DNA from: Ananas comosus
Taxonomy: Eukaryota > Streptophyta > Magnoliopsida > Poales > Bromeliaceae
NCBI RefSeq assembly: GCF_001540865.1
Contig: NC_033632.1
Span: forward strand, 9,854,888 to 9,918,887
Direction of reading: 5' to 3'
Length of the DNA stretch: 64,000 nt
The notes beneath the pieces were generated by a model that was not told where the DNA came from, did not search any database, and saw only the letters and a program-made list of their open reading frames with translations. Shown piece after piece: positions 34,139 to 45,364 of this stretch. The position numbers were made by a program, and so were the translations under genes. The stretch's first letter is position 1. Every line of letters begins with the position of its first letter.

Positions 34139-34925
34139 CTTCTTAATATTTTAAGGATTCAGCTCATATTTGGCTTCTTTAATAAACGAATGAACATGAG
34201 CAAGGCCAAGCTTGCTCGTGTTCAGCTCATTGACAGCCCTACTTGGGGGGAAATAAGGGATGACAGGGCTGTGGGCACCCTATGCTGTGGACTCACACAA
34301 ATAAGCACTCGTGTGGACATACTCGAGAGATAGCACTGAGAAAAAATGACTTCAGAATAATTTAATTCGAAGTCTAGTTTGGTAGATTAGATTCAATCGG
34401 AGTAAGTCTGGTTCAATCATCTTCTACCTACATCAAACCAAATATTCATACTCAATCACTTCGTCCACATTCGAGTTCAGCCTCACCCATTGTATTATTT
34501 TATTATTTTTATCTTTCTTAATCAAAATTAGCTTCAGCCTATGTGGGCCAAAGTTAGTTATATTATTTTAGATAACTCGAGTTTCGACTATGTGTGTATT
34601 ACGACAAGCCAAACAGTAAAAATGACTATTTATAATCAAAAATAATTTTAATATTCTCTATTTTCATCCAAACAAACAGGTCCTAATCCAAACACCTTTC
34701 TGAGGATACACGCCTTATAAGATTTACCAATAAAGTTTAGAGGGTTAGTTACCAAATTTGAGTCCGTTTGCAAAACTGTTAAAAGTTGAGGGTCTTTGTA
34801 CAGTTTTTTCCTTCAATTTTATAGGTATCTCGACCTTTATGATTAAGCTTTGTATTCTCGCTTTCCGATTTCCTTGAAGAATCCCCTTCGTTTTCCCCGA
34901 AGTGCAATCGTTTCCCCGATCCCCT
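34139..34925. other. Upstream region of VPS32
   Basis: Unique, moderately AT-rich sequence with no reading frame of note. The VPS32 promoter should lie here, but no single TATA box stands out. Confidence 0.5.
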
Positions 34926-34944
34926 CCTCTCTCTCTCTCTCTCT

Positions 34945-34997
<53 letters not shown>
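34926..34997 (+). repeat. (CT)n tract in the VPS32 leader
   Basis: About 70 bp of CT dinucleotides with a few CCC/TTT interruptions, 90-160 bp before the 5'-UTR splice donor. Pyrimidine tracts of this type are common in plant promoters and leaders. A Leu/Ser repeat frame across it is an artefact. Confidence 0.95.
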
Positions 34998-34998
<1 letters not shown>

Positions 34999-35086
34999 AC
35001 TCGAACCCTAACCTACGACGAGTCGATCGATCGCTCCATCGATCTCGATTCTTCGATCGATTCGTCGCTTCTTATCGCTACGCCAG

Positions 35087-35233
35087 GTACGAGTATGTCG
35101 AAATTTTTGCCGACTAAGAAAATTTTGCGGACTTTTTGTTTATTTGCTTCGATTAAGAGTCGAAATCCCTCGTAAAATCGATCTATTGATGCTTGACTTT
35201 GGGGTTTGATTTTGATCTATTTGATCTTTGCAG
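35087..35233 (+). other. 5'-UTR intron of VPS32
   Basis: The donor CGCCAG|GTACGAG and acceptor TTTGCAG|ATTTG bracket a 147-bp T-rich intron, 23 bp before the start codon. Leader introns are usual in plant housekeeping genes. Inferred from splice signals alone. Confidence 0.7.
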
Positions 35234-35256
35234 ATTTGAGTTGAATCGGGAGGAAA

Positions 35257-38200
35257 ATGTCGATGTTTAGTAGGATCTTCGGGAAGCCCAAGGAGCAGAC
35301 CAGTGCCCTGACGACGCTGGACAAGTTAAATGAGGTAAAGTTTCGTGTATTTTGATCCTATTTTGTGTTAAATAATGACGTTTTAATCGGAAATGGTTTA
35401 CTTTGGTCTCAGATATTTGGGGGATCGTTTTGTAAATTGAATCCGATTATATTTTTGTTCATGTGAATGATGGACTGGTTGATGATGTTATTTTCTTGTT
35501 TGAATTAAATATTTTGTGAAGAACCTATCTATTGATGATACTTGTTGAGATGTAGTTTGTAAAATAAAGGATGGATGAATTGGATGTGAGGTTGCTATTA
35601 AAAAGTGATTTGGGACAAGTTGTAATGTTGTAAACTTGTTTCTTTTCTTTTTTTTGGTTGAATAGGAGGAGGAGGAGGAGTAGTTTCCTAATTAACAAAA
35701 AGAAGTCTACGTTGGAAGAAAACTTAATCTAGCTTTGGAAGCTTGGGGACAAGGGAGAATCACTGATTAGCTTTTTTATGAAAGACTAAAGGTTTAGGTC
35801 AAATAAGAGTCTGGTTGGAACTTATTTATAAAGCTTTCATAAGGAGCTGTTTCTCTGCTTGAAATCATTATTTTATGGAACATTTTAAAGCAAAATATTT
35901 CCTTTGTTACTTTTTTTCCTTTTATCTTTTATCTTTTTTAATCTTTCTTATTCACATTGATCTCAAGATCTACTGCTATTTTATGCTGTCAAATCCACTT
36001 TGAGAAGTAATTCTACTGCGGCTTGTCTGTTTTTCTTCTGGTGAGACAAATATTTGCAAGGGAATCAGCCTTTCTACAGTTTTCTATTCTAGCAAAGAGG
36101 ATAGGCCTAGTTTTTCTTGTCCATACTTTAGGAAATTCGTAAATTTTAAGAGTTTCAGGTGCAATAATGCAAGGGATTTGGACCGAATTTCCCTTGCAAT
36201 AATGCAAGGGAAATTCGTGATTGTTACTAAACCTCCTTTTATTATCAAAAACAGAACTGAGATGTGTCAGGTGCAATAATGCAAGGGATTTGGACCGAAT
36301 GTCCCAATAGAAAGATTGCCAATAGGGTGAAGGACTGCATTCACATGAAATAAGTCGACCAAAAGCAACTGAATGCAAAAGGGCTATGAAGGCTCAATCA
36401 GCTAGCTTTTCCGTGGCAACTTGATGAACTTAGTGATGTGATGGAGAGCTTTTAATGTTTTTTAATCTTGTTATTAAGTGCTTATGTCTAAATTAATTGT
36501 ACTGTTAACTTTAATCCTTGAATTGCATTATGCAGTGTGAATGATGTATATGTATGACATACCAAAGAATGGATACTGTAAATTGAAATTGAAATAACCT
36601 TGTAAAGAATCTAGAGGTGGGCATTGTCCCCGGTCATCTATCTGTGCTCATGAATGACTTGTATATATGGATTTTATGGATTAAAATCAATAAACGTTGA
36701 ACAAGTTCTTGGGTTGGTTTAGGTATTCTTTTTATTTTCTTTCTCATGATTTCCCCCCTCTAGCTTCTTTTCTCCACATTTTAATTAATTGTAATGATGA
36801 TTACCGATTGGCTAGAATGGTCTTTGGTCGGTCCAATTCTAATTGATCATGTGACCCCACGATTTTAATAGTAGATTAACTATGGTATCAAAGCTCATGG
36901 TTCTACACAATCAAATTGATGTTTGTTGCAGGCCATAAATTAGGTAAGATTCAGTAAAAAGAGGCCATTTTGGGGAACTTTCAGATCTGAGAAGGAAGTT
37001 TAAAACTTCACATAATGCGTAGTAAGTCCTAGTACAATTTTAGGTTCCTAAAATATCATTATTATAATGGAAGACGAGGAGATCAAGCGAACCTATAATT
37101 GGGTGGTGGTGCACTTAAATAAACTTGAGGAATCGTTCTCCTGTCGCCTGAAGGAGCACTCATACCTAAAGCAACACAATTGGTTTTTCCAGCAACCAAG
37201 AATGTGGCCAAGTACAAAGCGTTCATCGCTAGTGGAATGGAAGGACACCATGCCACAGTCCAGGAAAATAATCGAAGCGTTGCTGTAAAGAACTATCCCT
37301 TAAATCCATATATAAAATCAATCTATCTAGCAATGCATCCTGTTTAATAGTAGCCTAGGAATGGCTTGTAGTTTTTGTTACAACTTACAAAGGAGAAGCA
37401 GTCACTATGAACACCATGTTCTTATAAAGGAAAATTAGGCCTCATGCTTGTGTAATACCCCACTAATTCTCATTTCATCTCTGCCTGTTTATTTGCGGGC
37501 CTCATCCCACCACCCTGCCAAGCACAAGAGTTTTGGATATTTAGACTATATCTTATGATTGTCAGCTCTTATATATGTTATGTACTTAAGTAGATACTGA
37601 CAATGTATTATACCTGTACTCTGTTATTTTGAATGGAATGGGTACAGGTTGGACGGTTGTTTAGCCAATCCCTACTCGTCTTAGGAACCCTGTACTTGCC
37701 TGCTGGACAGGGGAGGGAAGGGTGTTTGTTTCGCAGAAGGGTGGGATCACCATGAACTAAAATGCGCTGCCATCCATCTTTGTTCTAATCATCAACTTTT
37801 ATCTTTAATGATTTTGAAGTGAAGGCATTTTCATGCACCCTAATCATATTTAATTTCGAAATTCTGGATGTATATATTACTGATCTTGAACAAATCCTGT
37901 TTGCTAAACAATTTGAGGATAAATGTAACAGCAACCAATGTTTCATTTTCGTGGTCGTTAACCTCATAATCAAACTTCAAGGATTTTCATAGATCAGCTG
38001 AGCTTGTTTCTGGGGGATGTGATTTATGCGTGTTGCTTCTAATAGGTCTGAAAGGAGTGGAACAAATCCGAGTTTACTATAACATACTTGAATGTAAGGG
38101 ATTGATGTTTGAAGTTTATGTTAGTACATATAAATAGAGGACTTAGAGAAGCATGAACGTTCTGTTATTTAGGAATGAATTATTGAATGAACTCTCAATC

Positions 38201-40706
38201 TGGTTTAAATGTCTTCTATCTTCTTTTTAGTGGACATGTCATGTATATTAGATTATATATTGCTGCTCATTAACTTATAATCCTGCTATATTTTCTTGAA
38301 AGACTGCTTAATGCTATGTATATTCCTCAGACCCTTGAGATGCTAGAAAAGAAGGAGAAAGTTCTTCAGAAGAAAGCAGCTGCTGAGGTCGAGAAGGCGA
38401 AAGAGTTCACCAGGGCAAAGAACAAAAGGGGTATGCTGTATAATGTTGAAACTATGCAGTGTTTATGTCATATTAGTATTTGATGTTGCTGATAATTTTA
38501 CTTTCCATATTATTTCTCTGGATTTACTCTGCTATAGTTATGTTTGTCTTAACTTTTAACATAACAGTAACGGTTTCCCCCTATTTCAAGTCTTCCATTG
38601 ATCCTACTATAGTTATTTATATTTTCATAATTACAATTAGATCCTTAAAATAACAGTATATACAATAAAGCTATTACTGGCTTGTTATATTTGTTTTCAA
38701 GCTTTTCTTTGATATGCATAATTTTCGTCTTTTATTGCCTCTATAACTTGTTTTCTTGCCTAGAATTTAATGTATTGTAGTTATTCAATTGCAAAATTGG
38801 CCACTATTTAGCATTCATTCTGTATCTATGTAGAAGTTACCAGTGCTATAAAGTGATATTAATTATTATATATTGAAATAAGTTTCTATTACCTATCTGA
38901 ACTTTTTATTTGCATATTAGCTGCAATACAATGCTTGAAGAGGAAGAGACTTTATGAGCAACAGGTTGAACAGCTTGGGAATTTCCAATTAAGGATTCAC
39001 GATCAGGTGAAGATTATATTTTAAAAAGTCTAGGTGTTCTTGTAATTAATTTTTCAGTTATTAAGTTAGAACTCATTATGCATTCTCTTTTATAGATGAT
39101 AATGCTTGAAGGTGCAAAAGCTACAACTGAGACTGTTGATGCATTGAGAACTGGTGCAGCTGCTATGAAAGCTATGCAGAAAGCAACGTGAGTAGCTATA
39201 GTGCTTTATATTGGCCAATTTGTATTACAGATTTAACTACATACACATGCAAAAATATCCATTTAGATATATACTCCTGTAAATCCGAGTATATGCTTCA
39301 AAAGCTTCATTTCTTACATAGCATTTGGGCGCTGTGGGCATCAATATGTGGGGTTTGGTTTTTGTGTTCTTTTTTATTATTATTGTTTTAGTTATTTTGT
39401 GTGCTCCAAAACTCACCAAATCAAAGTGTTCGGATGAACCAAATTGAATGGGGCCTACGCAATTGGTTCAATTTGGTTGGTTTATCCAGTTTGATTAGGA
39501 AAACCTGCTTGGGCTATTGTATGTTAACCTAGCATACAACAGATATAACTATGATTAGTCTTATTAGATAAATATTTGATCTGCTGGTGGTAGTTCTTAA
39601 TAACTTCAATCATTTGATCATCATCTAACAGGTACCATATATCAAACTATTAGAAACTTGGTTAACTCTCTTTTTCCGATCCTCAGTTCGGCAAAACCAA
39701 ATCAACTATATTAATTATGATATTGTATTAAATTAACTGAAATAAGTTGGTCTGGTTCGGTGAATCAGTTTTGAATAAATGATGGTCACCTCATCCAAGA
39801 TTTCTCCTCTTTAGGAAATGCAAAGTAAATTTATTTTATGAATTTGATGAATTTCCAAATGAAGATGAGTGTATTTATTTAAGAAGCTGTACTTCAGGTG
39901 TATATATGAAAACTCAAACTTCATAGTTTATGCAGGTATATTGGAAGTCGATGATTTTGCGGGATATGAAGTAAAGCCCCTTCATATTTTGCTATTTATT
40001 TTGAATTCTCGTTATTTTCTATTGACGACAAATTTTAGGTAGAACATTCATTAGTATTATCTCCTATTTAACTTCTTAAAAAAAATTGTAATCAGTATGA
40101 CCTTGAATGTTGATTGTCTACTGTAGTTGTTAAAACTGTGTGAGACTGCAGAGTTGAATGTTAAATGTTATTGTGGTCTGTGATTATTTTTGTGTTTGTA
40201 GAGCTATTGGATATTAAGTAGCTTGGGGCTTGTTTGGCTTTTCTTTAGCTTTTGCCGTAGTGTTGTTTAAAGCTGGTTGAAATAGCCCTTTGATTCTTGA
40301 GTATGATATTGATTCTTTTCCTTCTTTTGCAGAAACATCGATGATGTCGACAAGACTATGGACGAAATTAATGAACAGACGGAGAACATGAAGCAAATAC
40401 AAGAAGCATTATCTGCACCAATTGGAGCAGCAGCTGATTTTGATGAAGTACCTCCGCTTTCCCTTTTCCATATGACCCCATGATTTTCCTTCATTCTTTT
40501 TCTTTTGAGATATTTACTTATTCACCTTTGCAAAATCATCTATTTGTGTATGTGCTCCTGGAAAATCGAACTTTTTACATGTCGTCTAGAAAAAATCTCT
40601 TTTAATACAAAAAACAATAGCCGCCCATAAAGGGAAGGATGTCTTATAAGAAGCTGCACTTTCAAAGTTATATATATAAAAATTCAGATTTTACAAGGGT
40701 TTTTCA

Positions 40707-40756
<50 letters not shown>

Positions 40757-41288
40757 TAGGCTACTATACTATCTAAAGTACCGGAGTTCCAGTACTATAG
40801 TCTTGTTTTCGATCTTAGGGTGTTCAAATAAACGATCCACACCGTTAAATATGATTTAGGGTATATGAAGTTCTTAGGAATAAAATTTTAGTTTTTTTCG
40901 ACATCGTTTACTTAGTAAATAAATTATGTCAAAATGGACGGTGGAAATTGAATATTTTAAAATTTGAGATAGGACTTTTATTACAAGATCAAGAATTGTA
41001 ACTTAATCTAGATAGTTTAAGTATTTTCTATCAAATTTGAAGAAATTTATATTCTTCTACACCTTAAACTCCAAACTTGCCAAGTAGCCGTTGAAAATTG
41101 ACAATTTTGAAATGGTTTGATCATAAAGTAAACTATGTCGAAAAAATATAAATTTATTCTAAAAACTTTAAATACCCTAGATCAGTTTTAACGGTGTGGA
41201 TCGTTGATTTGAATACCCTAAGATTCAAAACAAGACTATAAGTTTTTCAAACCGGCAATCCCGCGTACTATGATAGTAAAGCAGACTA

Positions 41289-41342
<54 letters not shown>

Positions 41343-41613
41343 TTTTGCAGTGGTATGTATGTAAATGCCCCTACTTTCTTTGACATCTTCATTACCTATT
41401 GTTGTCTTTCTGTGTTATTAGGATGAATTGGAAGCCGAACTCGAAGAGTTGGAGAGTGAGGAATTGGAGGAGCAGCTTCTTCAACCAGCTACAACTGCAC
41501 CTGCTGCTCCAATACATGTTCCATCTGATAAGCAACCGGTTCGGCCTGCTCCGAAGAAGACTATGGCTGAAGAGGATGAACTCGCAGCATTACAAGCAGA
41601 AATGGCAATGTAA
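35257..41613 (+). CDS. VPS32: ESCRT-III subunit VPS32/SNF7 (CHMP4 orthologue)
   Basis: Six coding exons join in frame to 220 aa, the usual plant length: 35257-35334, 38331-38430, 38921-39006, 39096-39187, 40333-40447 and 41422-41613. All have GT-AG borders. The product begins MSMFSRIFGKPKEQ (N-terminal membrane-inserting segment). It continues with the basic helical hairpin (LEMLEKKEKVLQKKAAAEVE, then NKRAAIQCLKRKRLYEQQ and MIMLEGAKATTETVDALR). It ends with the acidic autoinhibitory region (DELEAELEELESEELEEQLL) and a C-terminal helix EDELAALQAEMAM. SNF7 proteins polymerise into filaments on endosomes for multivesicular-body formation and membrane scission, and are disassembled by VPS4/SKD1. 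No frame defects were seen. Intron 1 is about 3.0 kb; intron 5 carries MITE M5. Confidence 0.97.
36184..36217. repeat. Perfect 15-bp-arm hairpin in VPS32 intron 1
   Basis: CGAATTTCCCTTGCA-ATAA-TGCAAGGGAAATTCG is perfectly complementary, with a 4-nt loop. A 33-bp segment ending in its left edge (36156-36188) is repeated exactly at 36268-36300. Confidence 0.95.
40720..41340. mobile_element. Palindromic TA-flanked MITE (M5) in VPS32 intron 5
   Basis: A 538-bp body (40753-41290) lies between (TA)n at 40720-40752 and (TA)n at 41291-41340. The arms pair over more than 130 bp: 'atagtcttgttttcgatcttagggtgttcaaat' on the left against the inverse of 'atttgaataccctaagattcaaaacaagactat' on the right. 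Inward, 'cgatccacaccgttaaa' and 'tttttcgacat.gttta' also pair. It would give a long hairpin in the VPS32 pre-mRNA. Non-coding. Confidence 0.9.
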
Positions 41614-42093
41614 TCAGGTAACTGGTTTGTTCCATAGGTTAACCATTGATAATAGATTTGTTCCATAGGTTAACCATTGATAATAGATTCATTTGTCAAC
41701 TTATCTTTAAATAACTCTGTACCTTTTCATTCGTAAAAGTGATAATTATCTAATTGGACGAAGTTTTGGTTTTTGTTGACTTATTAAAAGTTTTCATTTT
41801 ACTATCTAACCTCATAGTAGTTTATTTTGATTACAGAAAATTCCTTCAGGTTCAGTAGAAATTTAAAAAATTTCTGTTTAAAAAGTTGCAGAATATTTCA
41901 TGAGGTTACAGAATATTTTGTCAAAATGTTGAAAAATATTATTATGTTCTGACTAAGAGATGGTTAAATCAAAAAAATTGAATGGTTATGTAGTAAATCA
42001 CAATTTATAAATTGCAGTGTTCCATTTCTGCGTTGTAGTTCAAGTAACTTTTATACCTTGTTCCTAAAAAGAATAATACTGCTGATCTATAAA

Positions 42094-42545
42094 TAGGGAT
42101 GTCAACAGGTTGGATTCGGGGCAAGTTTTCAAAAATGCGAACTTGAAGCCGAACCCAACAATCGAACCCAAAACCCGAGCCCGAATCTGAACCCGACGGG
42201 TTTTGAAAATCCATATCCGAAACGTGAACCCAACGAAAAACATGAGCCCCGAACCCGAACCCTAAACAATCAATTCTCTCTACCATATTTCAAAACATAT
42301 GTATTAAAATCTAAATTTTCAATCAAATTCAAATATAACATCGAACAGTCATATATACTATATAATGCAACATCTATTCGGTTCGGGTCTCGTACACACA
42401 AAATCCATACCCGAGCCCGAGTATGTTGGATTTTTGTTTTTTATAACCGTCTTTGAAACGATAATCATTTAGCATCAGATAAAATCTGCTCCGTTCGGAT
42501 TTGGGTTTGGATAAAATTCCGGGTATCCCTACCCATTCATCCCTA
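42094..42545 (+). mobile_element. hAT MITE downstream of the VPS32 stop
   Basis: Starts TAGGGATGTCAACAGG and ends CCCATTCATCCCTA. The 8-bp TSD TCTATAAA is perfect (42086-42093 and 42546-42553). The subterminal regions are full of 'aacccgaacc' / 'ggttcggg' repeats in opposite orientations. 452 bp. Same family as 46659-47156. Confidence 0.95.
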
Positions 42546-43159
42546 TCTATAAATGAGTAGAATTTTGCATTTTAAACTTATCTCTAACAATTTATCCGTA
42601 CATTCTAAAGCTAATCTTTCTTTAGAGTTATTTTGAGCATTTAAAATGATTTGAATTGGTTTTAAGACCCCTAGTTTTGGATCTGCACCAACTCAAACTG
42701 GTTGGTCTCAGATTCTGCCAAAACTGCAAACAGTGCCTTACTGCATGATCTATCATTTTCTCTGTACGTACATGAGTATGGAGCCTGAGATAAAACCTGC
42801 AATATTGTATGAGTCTGTAAGAAATAATTCTTAGGTGTATATGGTTAATTGGATCGCCTGAATTTGTATATTAGTCGATATCATTTGGCTTATTATAATT
42901 CATTATTCAGATTACTTGTGCATGCCATCTTCCCATCTAATTTCCTGCTTGAAAAGCTGTTTGCCCTGTGAAGAATCAGTTTTTTCCCCCTCTTCAAGAA
43001 CAAATCTATCTACCGAGATTCCTCATGTGTCATGAGTGGTTCTCCTGAATTCTATTGTTGATTTGAAAATTGAAAGTAGATAGAACCATGTATATTCTTT
43101 TGATGTGCTCGTTTTTTTTGAGTCTCAGTGCAATTCTATGAACTGGAAATAGGTAAATA

Positions 43160-43470
43160 TGTTTGGAGATCCCTCAATTATAGGCCATTTTAAGATAGGC
43201 CCCTGAGCATCACCTCAACTTTCATTTGTTTTTTTGTGAATTTAGGATTCATTTAAATCGATAGCTTCATTAGCTATTGGTTCTCAACTACTAATGGAAT
43301 CCACTACCTTTAGCTTAAAAGCAATCAGAGCCATTAATGTAACCTGCATTTCAACGCGCCGAAATTACTGTTAGTTAAAACGAATGAAAGTTGATGTGGG
43401 CGTCAAAATAAAATAAAAAGAAAAGAGAAGTTCGAGTGTTTATTTCAAAATGCCCTCGTGAGGGTACCCC
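43160..43470. mobile_element. MITE-like element related to the 'cctcaactatagg' family
   Basis: The left end 'ccctcaattataggccattttaagatagg' and right end 'tatttcaaaatgccctcgtgagggtacccc' are partly inverted copies. The left end resembles those at 51090 and 60020. The interior repeats the 'tagctattggttctcaactac' theme of those elements. Boundaries approximate. Confidence 0.45.
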
Positions 43471-43589
43471 CATACTTTTTACGTTGTAGCCATTTGACAG
43501 AATTGTATTGCTGCCGAGAACTTTTCTTTTACATTTGAAAATCTTTGCTCCTACTGTTCAGTAACCTTATTCTGTTTAAATTTCTGCAG

Positions 43590-45364
43590 GTCTTTGACGC
43601 GCGAGTGGGCCAAGTCATGTAAAGAAGCTGGTCGGATGTGCTTCCATGATAGTCGTCGACATTCCTCGTCGACGAAAAACTTACGTCTCTCTGTGTATAC
43701 ATTTTCTGGAATATATATATATATATGTATCAACTCATTGCTTATGATGATATCTTTGTGATACTTTGCCAACATTGTTCTGTATTTACTATTTACTATT
43801 TTCATCAGACGGATCAATTCCTGCAACATGTGTCGGAGATACGGGGGTAACCTAAGTAATCGAGGATTTCCGCCATATTAACTCATTGTTATTATCTTAA
43901 AAGTAGGTGATTAGTTAGTTTGGCTTTTACATTTTTTTAGTTTCATGTAAGTAAATTCCAAGCACTTACATGGAAGTTTCTCGAGATTTTGTGGTCTTTC
44001 AGTTCTTGAATTGTCAGATTTTGTTCGAAAGTAGAGAGAGATGCTCGGATTTGTTCAAAAAACAAGTCTTTCTCTCTCTCTTTTTCTCTCTTATGTATGC
44101 TCGTGCTCGGGTATAATTTGTTGGTACCGGTAGGTCACGAGTTTTGATTTCAATATCCAAAGAATTGGGTCATGGTTTGGTTATGCTGCAGTCTGGGTTT
44201 TCATTTGTTCAGAGCCCTGGTTTGATTTTCATCTCACTTGATTCAGGATTTCCTAATGGTTGGATTGGAGTTTCGAGTATTTCCTTTTACAACTCTGAAG
44301 TTGTCCTTGATGGGTAATAATTTCTGGCGAGTTCCCGAACTGAGCAAAAACCCGAGCAAAAGAATTCGTAAAAGCACCAAGTTTTTACTTCTACAAGCGC
44401 GCCATATGCTTTGATGTATTTTGATTTCACCGCACTGATTTATAAAATTATATTTGACTATCCTATGATTTTAGTTTTATTTTAATGTGAGAGCCTGCTG
44501 TTAAATAGAATAGCAAAGTGGGTTTTGACCATGATGCAAGTACAAATTTTTGAATCGCAGGACGGCAAAGTAAAAAATTCACTAAAGCACGAGTTGCCCA
44601 TACTTTTAGCTCAGCATCCGCTTATATTTTGGGTCATCTTCCTGTATTACAATACATACAATAAAAAACGTGGCGAAATAACTATTACTCTGTAAAAGCT
44701 TAAGCTATTAGAGAATCAAATTTTTAATCATTATATTCAACTAAAAATTAGGAAGAACTAAATAAGGTTACAAGACTAAAAGCGCTCGATTGGAATAGAA
44801 AACAAATTTCGGTGCGCCGAGTGCAACAAAATAATACTTATGGCTAATGGCTTAAGTTGGACATGGATCTAGTTCAGGAAAAACTTAATACAAGAAGAAA
44901 CCGAAGACCGCGAACCAACCATTTGGATCTGCGCTAACTCATCAATCCCAGCACCAACCCGATATTGCGACTTTTAGTCCTTGAACTTCTCCTTTAAACA
45001 CTTCAACCCCTGAAATTTCTTATATATCAGAATATCACATATAGTACCGCCATAAAAATCAGTCAACACGAGTTTTTCCTATAAAATGACATTTCAACCC
45101 TTTCTCAAAGTACATTAAACCAAGAAATTCCTTCCAGAGTAAATAGATCATTGTGCGGCAAAAACTCAAAATTTCTTTTTCTTTTTCTTTTTTTTCTGTT
45201 CGGAGGTCAGAGATACAATTGAAATATATGAGAATATTCTGGGATTAATGAATTCAAGCAAAAAGCTTACGGACTAGGTCAGAATAGCGAGATGCCACAG
45301 GGACTATCCATTCATTTTACCGACACACAATTGTTGCAGAAGGTACCAGGCTCAACCTTCATGG
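43590..45364. other. VPS32 3' region and convergent intergenic spacer
   Basis: The likely last VPS32 UTR exon starts at 43590. Beyond about 44000 the sequence is unique and AT-rich, with a CT-rich patch at 44070-44095. The 3' UTR of the convergent RecX-like gene should lie in 45000-45364. No other feature was seen. Confidence 0.5.

Larger units (their letters stand above)
41618..43589 (+). other. Probable 3'-UTR intron of VPS32
   Basis: The stop codon is followed at once by TCAG|GTAACTGG. A strong acceptor TTTCTGCAG lies at 43589, followed by less AT-rich sequence (43590-43690) and then an AT-rich tail, as expected for a 3'-UTR exon. The interval contains a hAT MITE and a further MITE-like sequence. 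Without splicing the 3' UTR would simply end near 41.7-42.0 kb. Confidence 0.5.

Noticed and set aside
34902..35117. A Leu/Ser-repeat reading frame
   Set aside because: It is the (CT)n tract of the VPS32 leader and overlaps the 5'-UTR splice donor.
36886..36910. PBS-like 'tatggtatcaaagctc' in VPS32 intron 1
   Set aside because: No LTR ends, TSD or coding domain nearby; taken as a chance match or a very old relic.
37067..37288. 73-aa frame in VPS32 intron 1
   Set aside because: No recognised family, no leader or splice signals, and it sits in the intron of a well-supported gene.
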